From the NCBI RefSeq assembly GCF_034424315.1, contig NZ_CP139972.1:5518001-5582000 (forward strand): a stretch of DNA of 64,000 bases. Reading direction: 5' to 3'. This document shows, in pieces, positions 18,367 to 26,754 of the stretch. The translations under genes and the position numbers were made by a program. Within the stretch, counting starts at the first letter, position 1, and each line of letters begins with the position of its first letter. Source of the DNA: Chitinophaga sancti (GTDB lineage Bacteria; Bacteroidota; Bacteroidia; Chitinophagales; Chitinophagaceae). The notes under the pieces were generated by a model. It worked only from the letters and a program-made list of their open reading frames with translations. It had not been told where the DNA came from and made no database searches.

Positions 18367-19662
18367 TTACAATAGTTTATAAGAGCCGTTATGCCATGCG
18401 CCCAAAGGTTCATATTGTTGTTCCTTGCCCAGCAATGCCATGTTCAGTGGTTTACCACCACTCAGGGCAAGGAGTTTCCAGATGTTTGAATAGCCGGTTT
18501 TCAGCGGCATTAATCTTTCTTCCTGGTCTTTGAGCCACCATTGCAGATTGTGTTGTACTGGTGTCAATTGCTGTACAATATAAGGTCTTTCACTGCGCAC
18601 AGGCATTTGTTCGAACAGTGTAGTTTCAGTATCTGTCACCTGTGTCCAGCCTTCCAGACCTGGAACTTCAGGCAGGGAAACATTCGAGACAGGATATTTG
18701 ATAATGGCCCTGAGAGGAGTGGGGGAGGGGAAGAAAACAAGTTCTCCCTGCAGTGCAATACCAGGTGTAATGAGTACTTCAGGTCTTGTCTGGTTCCTGA
18801 CATAGAATTGCAGTACCAGTGCTGATTGCCGGCTTTGTTGTCCATAGAGCCAGTAGCGTTCAGTAACCAGGTTTTCTTCCTCATTGGTTTGTTTACTGAG
18901 CACCAGCCAGCTATCTTTAATACCTGTCTGTAGTTTGAGCGCTTCCTGGTTTTGTGTAAAACCGATCAGGGCACGGAGCTCCTGTTGCAGGAGTTCATCC
19001 AGGTCAGCACTTTGTGTATAGCCTTGTATTACGAGATAGATACGCAGTAATTGATCAAGAAAAGAGAATTGCCAGCCTTCGCTATAGAAATTGGTTTCGC
19101 CTAAAGTGCGGACCATGCCGGCAAGACCGGGTGCCTGTGCATCTACCATTCTTCTGGCCATATTTTCCCAGTAGGCAGCTCCTTTTTCAGGGATTTGCAG
19201 CAGGCCATTACGAACGATGTCTTTTATCCAAAGCATGAGCTCTGTGATACCATCGGCTACTTTTTGCTGCCGGGCGAGTAGTCTTTTGGCCTGCGCATTT
19301 TCGTCTACCGGTTTATCTGTTTTTTCAACTTTCTTTTCAGCGCGTTTGGATAGCCATTCACTCACCCATGCGGGAGGAGTATTGTCTGTGAAGGCGTCTT
19401 TTTGCCGGGCGTAGAGGAGCATCAATCCTATACCATGTTTGCAGGGAAATTTGCGACTTGGGCAGCTGCATTTGAATGCTACGTTTACGATGTCTACCTG
19501 GGTTTGATACGGCTTGCTACCGCTACCCTGGCATTCCCCCCACAGGGCGTCCGCATTAGCGCCTTTGCTTACCCATTTTCCCGGACTTGCTAAAGCGGAT
19601 CCCGCTTTACGGGAAGCGTCGTCCGGGGCTAAACCTATTACATGTTCTTCTGTCAGGAGCAA
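18367..19662 (-). CDS. SWIM zinc-finger protein of the MoxR cluster
   Basis: A 431-aa protein with a SWIM motif CSCPSRKFPCKH: Cys65, Cys67, Cys74 and His76 (CxCx6CxH). SWIM fingers bind DNA or protein. The rest is helical with a C-terminal beta-rich part. The start is probably the TTG at 19662 (MLLTEEHV), because related proteins begin shortly before LTEEHV and no ATG is near. First gene of the five-gene block, 17 bp after the upstream 112-aa membrane-protein gene, so that gene may be co-transcribed. Confidence 0.86.
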   Translation of the reverse strand: MLLTEEHVIGLAPDDASRKAGSALASPGKWVSKGANADALWGECQGSGSKPYQTQVDIVNVAFKCSCPSRKFPCKHGIGLMLLYARQKDAFTDNTPPAWVSEWLSKRAEKKVEKTDKPVDENAQAKRLLARQQKVADGITELMLWIKDIVRNGLLQIPEKGAAYWENMARRMVDAQAPGLAGMVRTLGETNFYSEGWQFSFLDQLLRIYLVIQGYTQSADLDELLQQELRALIGFTQNQEALKLQTGIKDSWLVLSKQTNEEENLVTERYWLYGQQSRQSALVLQFYVRNQTRPEVLITPGIALQGELVFFPSPTPLRAIIKYPVSNVSLPEVPGLEGWTQVTDTETTLFEQMPVRSERPYIVQQLTPVQHNLQWWLKDQEERLMPLKTGYSNIWKLLALSGGKPLNMALLGKEQQYEPLGAWHNGSYKLL

Positions 19663-19679
19663 TGGAGTAGATATTATGA

Positions 19680-20018
19680 TTATACAAAAATGAGCGAATA
19701 CAGCCGGATGTAGATCATAGCGATATAAGCCAGCAGGATGACTGCATTCAGTACCAGCAGCCAGTTGTAATCAATAACGGTGTATTTCTTTTTGATCACC
19801 AGGATGATCAGTGTGAGCAGACCTGCAAAGAGCAGGGCAGGTGCTATCAGGGTCAGTTTATTTGGGATGACGAAGTGTGCTCCATCCAGCCTTTTACTCC
19901 AGGGTTGTTCACCTGTGATAAATGGGAGTGCGCCTACAAATACGATGATGACAAATAAACGGATGGCCGATTTTGCTGCAATTTTGCTGATCTTAAGCGC
20001 CCTTGATTCCTTTTCCAT
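19680..20018 (-). CDS. Small membrane protein, three predicted segments
   Basis: A 112-aa protein with hydrophobic stretches at about 17-35, 55-73 and 82-105 and a basic N-terminus (MEKESRALKISKIAAKSAIR). No known motif. It lies between the CruF-like gene (20 bp upstream) and the SWIM gene (17 bp downstream), all on the minus strand, and could be the last gene of one operon or the first of the next. Confidence 0.7.
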   Translation of the reverse strand: MEKESRALKISKIAAKSAIRLFVIIVFVGALPFITGEQPWSKRLDGAHFVIPNKLTLIAPALLFAGLLTLIILVIKKKYTVIDYNWLLVLNAVILLAYIAMIYIRLYSLIFV

Positions 20019-20038
20019 GATTGATTAATTAGTGGTCA

Positions 20039-20953
20039 CTAAGTTCGGGATTTAGTGCTTAAAATCAATAGCCAATGGATAAGCGTTCCTGCTAATAAGC
20101 TCAATACACTGAGAATGGTCATCCATGTGTTTTCCTGTGCAAAGCCACCAATGAATAACCAGCAGAAAAAGTACATGTGAAACCATGCCGGCACCAGCCA
20201 GGTGATGAAGGGTAAGGAGAGTGGTCGTCGTTTCATTTTATATATCTCAATTGCTGTTAGTGTTGCAAAGAAAAGGAGGGTAAACACTAACTTATCTGCG
20301 CTCAGAATATTAAAATGATTTTTTAGAAAAAAAGAGATGGGGAACAGGGTGACATATAAGGCGACTTGTGAAATGAGGATGGCTAGTATGGGAATGACTA
20401 CTTTCCAGGTGCGGGTCTTTTCGAGATAGCGGGAAAAGAGGGAGTAGAAAAACACCACGCATAACCAGCCGTAGAAATTGCCCCAGGGAACGCCGAAATA
20501 TTGTGCAGAGAGGGCTACGGAGGGGTTGATAATTGTTTCCCAGTTCCAGTGCCACATATGCAGGCGATAGGCGACTACATCCATGCTCCAGTCGATACTT
20601 AAGGCCAATAATGCTTCCATGGCGGCGGCTGGCCAGATCCGCATGTTCATGCTTTCGGTAATGAGGCGGGAGGTGTACATGATGATGCCCCAGCCTGCGC
20701 CGATGCCTACAGGGATGTCGCGGATCATGAGCAGGAAATGGCCGTATTTATAGCCGGCGTTGGCTCTTACATTTACGTATTCCAGGAGAAGGCCAAAGCC
20801 GAAACCGCCCAGTAAGTAGGCGAGTTTGGAGATGCCTTGTTTCCAGGCATGGTATAAACATAAGAGAAAGAGAATGTACATGCATATCTCGGTAAGGGGA
20901 TAGCAAAATGCCGGGGGATAGCCATAGGGCATATCATCAAATGGACGATTCAT
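20039..20953 (-). CDS. Carotenoid-biosynthesis (CruF/DUF422)-like membrane protein
   Basis: About 304 aa with seven or eight membrane segments. Motifs resembling the PF04240 family are GFGLLLEYVNVRANAGYKYG, a central D-W-S-MD followed by MWHWNW, and YFGVPWGNFYGW. Members include the carotenoid hydratase CruF, but many are uncharacterised, so the substrate cannot be given. I chose ATG 20953 (MNRPFDDMPYG); a longer frame to 21058 would overlap the transporter gene by over 90 bp with a cysteine-rich, unlikely N-terminus. Confidence 0.68.
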   Translation of the reverse strand: MNRPFDDMPYGYPPAFCYPLTEICMYILFLLCLYHAWKQGISKLAYLLGGFGFGLLLEYVNVRANAGYKYGHFLLMIRDIPVGIGAGWGIIMYTSRLITESMNMRIWPAAAMEALLALSIDWSMDVVAYRLHMWHWNWETIINPSVALSAQYFGVPWGNFYGWLCVVFFYSLFSRYLEKTRTWKVVIPILAILISQVALYVTLFPISFFLKNHFNILSADKLVFTLLFFATLTAIEIYKMKRRPLSLPFITWLVPAWFHMYFFCWLFIGGFAQENTWMTILSVLSLLAGTLIHWLLILSTKSRT

Positions 20954-20964
20954 TGGTCTTCTTT

Positions 20965-22263
20965 TTATAGTTCCCTGTTCATATAAGATGTCTTTTTTGT
21001 ATCTCTTAAAAACACATACACTAACAGGGAAATAAACACACAAACAGTCACATACCAATAGTACAAAGATTCATGTCCTATTTTCTTACAATAAAGAGCA
21101 ATGTATTCCGCCGTACCGCCAAAGATCGCCACCGTCAATGCATAAGGCAATCCTACACCTAATGCACGTACCTGGGCCGGAAATAATTCTGCTTTCACAA
21201 CGGCATTAATAGAGGTATATCCGCTTACAATGAGTAATGCTGTTAATAATAAAAGAAAGGCTGCCGTTTCTGTACTGGCATGACTTACCGCCGTGAGGAT
21301 GGGTACTGTAAATAAGGTGCCTGCCACCCCAAAAGTGATCAGCAAAGGTTTACGTCCTATTTTGTCACTCAGCAGTCCGCAGAGGGGTTGTATACAAGCA
21401 TAGATCAGCATGAGCCAGAAGGTAAGCACGGTCGATCTTTCTTTGGTAAGATGTACTGTATTCACCAGGAACTTCTGCATATAAGTAGTGTAGGTATAAA
21501 AAGCCAGCGTACCTCCCATCGTCAATCCCACCACAATCATAATCGCTTTGGGATGTTCATTGAACAAGACTTTGAGTGAACCACGTTTTTCATCTCCTTT
21601 TTTCACAGCGATTGTTTCCTCCATATGACGGCGGATGATCAGTGCAAACAGGGAAAGCATTGCACCTATTACAAAAGGAATGCGCCATCCCCAGGCATGT
21701 AACTGATCGGGGGTAAGAAATACTTTCTGCAATACTAACTGTACACCCAGTGCAATGAGTTGGCCACCGATCAGGGTCACATATTGAAAGCTGGAGTAAA
21801 AGCCTCTTTTATCAGGTGTGGAGATCTCGCTGAGATAGGTAGCAGAAGTACCATATTCACCGCCTACACTTAAACCCTGAAGTAGGCGTGCCAGCAATAA
21901 TAACACAGGGGAAAATAAACCGGCAGTCTGGTAAGTAGGCGCTATTGCAATCATGAGGCTACCCAGCGACATCAGCAGCACAGATAATGTCATAGCTGTT
22001 CTGCGACCCGTACGATCAGCAATCGTTCCAAAGAGCCATCCGCCTACCGGGCGCATGAGAAAGCCTACGGCAAAGATGGCCGCAGTATCCAGTAGCAGTG
22101 CAGTAGGATTCCCTTTGGGAAAAAAGGAGGGGGCAAAGTAAATTGCAAATGCAGCATAGGCATACCAGTCATACCATTCGACGAGATTGCCGACAGAACC
22201 GGTGAGGATAGCCCTGATACGAAGAAGTGTGGTCATTGATCCCTTGTGCGAGTCGATATTCAT
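20965..22263 (-). CDS. MFS transporter, metabolite:H+ symporter (KgtP-like)
   Basis: A 432-aa protein with 12 predicted membrane segments. The N-terminus GSVGNLVEWYDWYAYAAFA, the loop FLMRPVGGWLFGTIADRTGRR (MFS signature, about 77-97) and LQGLSVGGEYGTSATYLSE place it in the MHS branch with alpha-ketoglutarate permease KgtP, proline/betaine ProP and shikimate ShiA. KgtP is the closest by eye (EWYD, FFPxGN, GFLMRPVGGW). Substrate is unproven, so no symbol is given. It is divergent from rpiA with an 80-bp spacer. Confidence 0.88.
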   Translation of the reverse strand: MNIDSHKGSMTTLLRIRAILTGSVGNLVEWYDWYAYAAFAIYFAPSFFPKGNPTALLLDTAAIFAVGFLMRPVGGWLFGTIADRTGRRTAMTLSVLLMSLGSLMIAIAPTYQTAGLFSPVLLLLARLLQGLSVGGEYGTSATYLSEISTPDKRGFYSSFQYVTLIGGQLIALGVQLVLQKVFLTPDQLHAWGWRIPFVIGAMLSLFALIIRRHMEETIAVKKGDEKRGSLKVLFNEHPKAIMIVVGLTMGGTLAFYTYTTYMQKFLVNTVHLTKERSTVLTFWLMLIYACIQPLCGLLSDKIGRKPLLITFGVAGTLFTVPILTAVSHASTETAAFLLLLTALLIVSGYTSINAVVKAELFPAQVRALGVGLPYALTVAIFGGTAEYIALYCKKIGHESLYYWYVTVCVFISLLVYVFLRDTKKTSYMNREL

Positions 22264-22341
22264 AGTGTGGTGTAAGGTAGATCGTAAAAATAAGGCTTAT
22301 ATTGCTGTACACTAGCATTAAATTTCTAAAGAGTCATACAC

Positions 22342-23016
22342 ATGGATGCAATCACAAAAGCGAAGAAAGCTGCTGGCGATAAAGCCGCTGCTTTGGTACA
22401 ACCAGGTATGCTGGTAGGATTGGGTACAGGATCTACTGCTTACTGGGCGATCGAAAGGATTGGTCAGATGGTAAAGGAGGGCTTGAATATCCGGGCAGTG
22501 GCTACCTCCATCGCTTCGGAAAAGCAGGCAATGGCACTGGGTATCCCCATTACATCATTCAGCGAGATCCAGCAGCTGGACCTGGACATTGATGGAGCAG
22601 ATGAGATCAGTGAAGAAGGGCAACTGATCAAAGGCGGCGGTGGTTCCCTGCTCAGAGAAAAGATTGTGGCATTGGCCAGCAGGCACCGTGTGATAGTAGG
22701 TGATGAAAGAAAATATGTAAGGACATTAGGGAAGTTCCCATTACCGGTAGAAGTCGTACCTTTTGGCTGGGAGCTGGTATTCAAAACACTGCAGGCCCTG
22801 CAGGGACATCCAACTCTCAGAACGAGAGATGACAAGCCTTATATTACTGACAATAGCAACTATATAATAGATTGTTCATTTGGCGTAATCCGCGAACCGG
22901 AGCTGCTGCATCAACAATTAAAAACGCTTACCGGCGTTGTAGAGACAGGCCTGTTCCTGAACCTAAAACCCACTGTGATCATCGCCTATGAAAATGGAGA
23001 TGTAAAAACCATCTGA
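22342..23016 (+). CDS. rpiA: Ribose-5-phosphate isomerase A
   Basis: A 224-aa cytosolic enzyme interconverting ribose-5-phosphate and ribulose-5-phosphate. Family motifs are VGLGTGSTA (about 25-33), LDLDIDGADEI (76-86), LIKGGGGSLLREKIVA and VEVVPFGW. Length is standard. One base separates its stop from the GTG start of the next gene, so the two are probably co-transcribed. Confidence 0.95.
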   Translation: MDAITKAKKAAGDKAAALVQPGMLVGLGTGSTAYWAIERIGQMVKEGLNIRAVATSIASEKQAMALGIPITSFSEIQQLDLDIDGADEISEEGQLIKGGGGSLLREKIVALASRHRVIVGDERKYVRTLGKFPLPVEVVPFGWELVFKTLQALQGHPTLRTRDDKPYITDNSNYIIDCSFGVIREPELLHQQLKTLTGVVETGLFLNLKPTVIIAYENGDVKTI

Positions 23017-23017
23017 G

Positions 23018-23611
23018 GTGAATGAGCACCAGACCTATCGAAAAACCTGCATCTTTATGTTATACACAACTATTGTCGCTTTCTGGCTGGCTTCAGAGAT
23101 CTTTCTGAACCGCATTTTTCGTTCCGGACCACAGGAAAAACAGAAAGCAGACAGGAAATCGTTGCTCTGGATCTGGGTGACGATTATGGCTACGCTGCCA
23201 CTTGGATCGTTTGTAGCGGAACATACAGCAGCCCCGTTCACCAGCTATGCCTATTTTTCTAAGTTTGGAATAGCGATGATCATAATGGGAATGTTGTTCC
23301 GGTTTTATTCGATCTATACCCTGGGCCACTACTTTACGGTAGATGTAAGCATCCGGGATGATCACAGGATCGTGCAGCATGGTGTGTATAAATATTTGCG
23401 GCATCCTTCATATCTGGGCTCATTAGTATCATTTGTAGGCAATGGCATTGCAATGAATAATTACATTGCGTTTCTGATTACAGTATTACCAGTCACTGCT
23501 GCGTTTTTGTATAGAATGTATATAGAAGAAAAGGTATTGATCAATAACTTCGGAGAAGAGTATCTACAGTATAAGAAACACACATGGCGACTGATACCCT
23601 ATGTGTTTTAA
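23018..23611 (+). CDS. Isoprenylcysteine carboxyl methyltransferase-like membrane protein
   Basis: A 197-aa membrane protein with four or five segments. The C-terminal part has the ICMT/PEMT-like signature HGVYKYLRHPSYLGSL (about 125-140) and ends with EEYLQYKKHTWRLIPYVF. Bacterial members are mostly uncharacterised methyltransferase-like proteins. The frame opens with GTG at 23018, one base after rpiA; an internal ATG at 23057 is the alternative start. Confidence 0.82.
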   Translation: MNEHQTYRKTCIFMLYTTIVAFWLASEIFLNRIFRSGPQEKQKADRKSLLWIWVTIMATLPLGSFVAEHTAAPFTSYAYFSKFGIAMIIMGMLFRFYSIYTLGHYFTVDVSIRDDHRIVQHGVYKYLRHPSYLGSLVSFVGNGIAMNNYIAFLITVLPVTAAFLYRMYIEEKVLINNFGEEYLQYKKHTWRLIPYVF

Positions 23612-23624
23612 AAAATAACAGACA

Positions 23625-24458
23625 ATGAGCTTTACAACTTTCATCCAGCCAAAAGAGGCTATGGAAAATTTGCACAATCCTGATTTCCTGTTTGTTGATT
23701 GCAGCTTTTCGCTGGCTGATAAAAAATGGGGGGTAGAAGAATATAAGAAAGCGCACATTCCGGGTGCGGTATATGCAGACCTGCATTATGACCTGTCCGG
23801 AGAAATCATAGCTGGGAAAACCAGCCGGCATCCATTGCCAAAGAAAGATGCATTGGTAAAGACACTCTCTAAACTGGGCATTGATGAAAATATCCAGGTA
23901 GTGGTGTACGATGCGACAGCCGGTTTTATGGCGGCGGCCAGGATGTGGTGGTTATTGCGCTGGGCCGGTCATGAAAAGGTAGCTGTACTGAATGGCGGTA
24001 AAGCGGTATGGGCAGCACGGGAGTATCCTTTAACTGCTGATATAATGCCATTGCAACCAAAGCAGTTTGTACCACATTTTAATGATAGCATGCTGGCTTC
24101 TGCCAAAGAAGTGATGGCATCTATCGAAGCGGGGAATACCTGCCTGATCGATAGCAGAACTGCAGACAGGTATGCGGGTCAGAATGAAACGATTGATCCG
24201 GTAGCAGGGCATATTCCAACGGCGATTTCTAAACCGTTTAATGCACAGATAGGGGCGGAAGGAGTAGCAGCTCCTTCAGTATATAAGGAGCATTTCAAAG
24301 AGGAATTTGCAAAGGGGAATGTGGTATTCTATTGTGGATCCGGTGTAACTGCGGCGTACAATGTGTTGCTATCTGTATATGCGGGTTATCCTGTTCCTAA
24401 ATTATATGCGGGATCATGGAGTGAATGGATTACAGATCCAAATCGTCCTGTAGCATAA
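23625..24458 (+). CDS. sseA: Thiosulfate/3-mercaptopyruvate sulfurtransferase
   Basis: A 277-aa protein made of two rhodanese domains. The N-terminal domain is inactive-type, with VDCSFSLADKKWGVEEY and HIPGAVYADL. The C-terminal domain carries the active loop CGSGVTA (Cys at about 238). The CGSGVTAC-type loop is associated with mercaptopyruvate sulfurtransferases, while thiosulfate types often have CRKGVTA, so I favour 3-mercaptopyruvate. It follows the ICMT-like gene by 13 bp. Confidence 0.85.
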   Translation: MSFTTFIQPKEAMENLHNPDFLFVDCSFSLADKKWGVEEYKKAHIPGAVYADLHYDLSGEIIAGKTSRHPLPKKDALVKTLSKLGIDENIQVVVYDATAGFMAAARMWWLLRWAGHEKVAVLNGGKAVWAAREYPLTADIMPLQPKQFVPHFNDSMLASAKEVMASIEAGNTCLIDSRTADRYAGQNETIDPVAGHIPTAISKPFNAQIGAEGVAAPSVYKEHFKEEFAKGNVVFYCGSGVTAAYNVLLSVYAGYPVPKLYAGSWSEWITDPNRPVA

Positions 24459-24545
24459 TCAAAAGAAACCTGATCCGGGTATTAAATCAAGGCCTGCCGC
24501 CGGCTTTTAAAAGCCACATGAACTACTACCAAAAAAACTGAAAAT

Positions 24546-24908
24546 ATGGTTATAATTGCGAAGATCTTTGTTGCACTGGTTGCACTGGAACACCTGTACA
24601 TCTTATGGATGGAAATGTTTGCCTGGGAGACGGCGGGTAAACGAACATTCAAACAATTGCCAGCAGAGCTATTCAGGCCAACGAAGGGCCTGGCCGCTAA
24701 CCAGGGATTATACAATGGTTTCCTGTCAGCAGGCCTGATCTGGTCATTCTTTATCAGTGATCCTGCCTGGCAAAAGCATATAGCCGTGTTCTTTTTGAGT
24801 TGTGTAGTGATTGCCGGAATCTTTGGTGCGCTGACTGCTGCGAAGAAGATCTTCTTTGTGCAGGGGTTGCCGGCATTGATCGGATTGGTATTCACTTTAC
24901 TGGCGTAG
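24546..24908 (+). CDS. DUF1304 family membrane protein
   Basis: A 120-aa protein with four hydrophobic segments and the family phrases ALVALEHLYILWMEMF and NQGLYNGFLSAGL. Function is unknown for the family. It is separated from the sulfurtransferase by 87 bp. Confidence 0.85.
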   Translation: MVIIAKIFVALVALEHLYILWMEMFAWETAGKRTFKQLPAELFRPTKGLAANQGLYNGFLSAGLIWSFFISDPAWQKHIAVFFLSCVVIAGIFGALTAAKKIFFVQGLPALIGLVFTLLA

Positions 24909-24967
24909 TGAATTTAGGTAAGCAGGTGTTTTTTGAAAGGAAAATGACAGACTACCGGGTAAAAATG

Positions 24968-24975
24968 TAATTTTG
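24968..24975 (+). promoter_or_regulatory. -7 box, near-leaderless promoter for the methyltransferase gene
   Basis: TAATTTTG is an exact TAnnTTTG. With the usual distance the first transcribed base would be about 24982, two bases before the ATG at 24984. Confidence 0.5.
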
Positions 24976-24983
24976 GCGTCACT

Positions 24984-25685
24984 ATGAAAAATGTAAGCAA
25001 AGATTTCAATCCGACCATTAATCAGTCGTTCTACATAACTCGTAATCTGTTGATCTCGAACCTGAAAAAGCACTTCAATGTGCTTTATGGCCGTATGTTG
25101 GACTTTGGTTGTGGTAGCAAGCCTTATAAGACCCTTATTAACGTAGATGAATATATAGGTGTAGATTTCCAGGGGGAAGGGCATAGCCATGAGAATGAGC
25201 AGATAGATGTGTTTTATGATGGTCTGACATTGCCATTGGAAGATAATTCGTTTGACAGTGTACTGTCCACCGAAGTGTTTGAGCATGTGTTCAACCTGGA
25301 GGATATGATTTCTGAGCTGCACAGGGTGATGAAACCGGGTGGTACGATTCTGATCACCATGCCGTTCCTGATAGCGGAGCATGAGGCACCGAATGATTGC
25401 AGCCGTTATACATCTTTTGGTTTAAAGAGCCTGCTGGAGCGTAAAGGATTTGAAATCGTGTATTACGAAAAGCTGGGTACTTCTGTACAGACACAGGCCC
25501 AGATCAGGATGTCGTATATGGATAGTTCCATTCTGTCCAAGTTCAACTTCTTCCCGCCGCTGAGAAAGCTGGTGACCAATGTTGTGATCTCCCTGATGAA
25601 TATCTGGGTGATGTTCCTGGATGCGATATTGCCAAAGCGATACGATGCTTTCCTGAATCACATTGTAGTATGTAAAAAGAAATAA
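24984..25685 (+). CDS. Class I SAM-dependent methyltransferase
   Basis: A 233-aa cytosolic protein. Motif I is LDFGCGSKPYK (about 37-47), then VDEYIGVDFQG and, after the DNSFDSVLSTEVFEHV motif (about 85-100), DMISELHRVMKPGGTILITMP. This is the Methyltransf_11/25 pattern. Substrate is unknown; members in this group often act on sugars or lipids. A clear terminator follows. Confidence 0.88.
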   Translation: MKNVSKDFNPTINQSFYITRNLLISNLKKHFNVLYGRMLDFGCGSKPYKTLINVDEYIGVDFQGEGHSHENEQIDVFYDGLTLPLEDNSFDSVLSTEVFEHVFNLEDMISELHRVMKPGGTILITMPFLIAEHEAPNDCSRYTSFGLKSLLERKGFEIVYYEKLGTSVQTQAQIRMSYMDSSILSKFNFFPPLRKLVTNVVISLMNIWVMFLDAILPKRYDAFLNHIVVCKKK

Positions 25686-25696
25686 ACTACTGATAC

Positions 25697-25725
25697 AAGG
25701 GCCATCTGAAAAGGTGGCCCTTTTT
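25697..25725 (+). terminator. Terminator after the methyltransferase gene
   Basis: AAGGGCCATC pairs with GGTGGCCCTT and runs into five T. It starts 12 bp after the stop. Confidence 0.85.
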
Positions 25726-25885
25726 GATGCCATTCATTGTTTGCACCCAGAAGTACTAAAATACTGATACAAATTGTGGAATACCCGGAGAGAATGCATC
25801 TCATGTTTAGAACGGGGAAAGGAGTAGTTCTCATCTATATCTGGAATACTGTTCATTAAGTTCATGTGTTTTTAAAATTTATATA

Positions 25886-26194
25886 ATGCGATCATTTTTA
25901 TTTACCTGCCTGCTGGGTTTATTCGGTTTACCGATGTTTGCTCAGGAGGGTGGCTCGATGGCGCTGGTGGAAAAAGGCGTTGCTGCATATGACAGCGGAT
26001 ATTATGACAAGGCAATTCCCTTATTCGACCAGGCAATTGCAATGGATCCCGAATATTACCTGGCGTATTATGAAAAGTCACTTACATTATTCAGGTTGGA
26101 ACGCATGACGGAATGCGAGTGCAATTACATCCTTATACTCAATCTTCAACGCCTCCCAAACCTTGTCCTCTCCATTTATAATGATTGTAAATGA
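25886..26194 (+). pseudogene. Truncated secreted TPR protein
   Basis: The first 72 codons read as a signal peptide (MRSFLFTCLLGLFGLPMFAQ) followed by one TPR unit (KGVAAYDSGYYDKAIPLFDQ, then IAMDPEYYLAYYEKSLTLFR). After about 26102 the frame runs into the antisense of the multiubiquitin gene and stops at 26194 with unrelated sequence. The usual further TPR units are missing. A rearrangement has cut the gene at 26102-26115. Confidence 0.75.
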
Positions 26195-26653
26195 ATGTTT
26201 ACGATCCTTGGAAAAGACATGCTCTATTCCAGGGCGCGCTAGGTCCACAAAGGCATCATCGGTTATTAGCTCATCCTCCCACGGACCTCTAATAGCAAGG
26301 AAAATATCCTTATCAGAAGCAATCTGACCCTGGTGTCTGATCTGCTTACCGCGTATATATTGGCTGGAGGATTCATACTGCTGTCCATCGATAGTATACT
26401 TTAATTTATGTAGTATGTAAAAATGTTCAATTTCAGGACGCGCTAGATCCACCTTCGTATCATTTTCAACCAGTTCATCCTTCCACGGTTCGGGAATATT
26501 CAAATAAATGATGCAGTCAGTAGGAAGGTTTGCCAATTGCTTGATTTCCAAACCTGTAATAAATTGCTGCTTCCATTGGTACTGTTTTCCCTCGATAAGC
26601 AACGAAAGAGTTCTGTTGCCACCGCCATGGTGGTCTTTTTGTAAAGGTTCCAT
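26087..26653 (-). pseudogene. Multiubiquitin-domain protein, truncated in its third repeat
   Basis: The protein has two full ubiquitin-like repeats with the multiubiquitin signature. These are WKDELVENDTKVDLARPEIE (57-76) and the corresponding WEDEL...FVDLARPGIEHVF (125-147). A third repeat starts at about 153 (FTIIINGEDKVWEALK, then DVIALAF) and breaks after residue 181. The last seven residues are antisense TPR sequence. In other genomes this family lies next to E1/E2-like and peptidase or metal-binding genes of bacterial ubiquitin-like pathways. None is present here. The ATG at 26653 has AGGAA upstream. The product could still be made as a 188-aa protein. Confidence 0.78.
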
Positions 26654-26694
26654 TGTAATGATTCCTAACCTGTGTTTGGGCTTAACACTTTAAC

Positions 26695-26702
26695 TATCTT
26701 TG
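26695..26702 (+). promoter_or_regulatory. -7 box for the Crp/Fnr gene
   Basis: TATCTTTG is an exact TAnnTTTG. A TTTG lies 16 bases upstream (26675-26678), slightly closer than usual for the -33 element. The leader would be about 46 bases. Confidence 0.55.
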
Positions 26703-26754
26703 CATCAGAACATGTCCATTCTCCTTTGCTTTTTCAGAAGAAATCTTTTCAATC

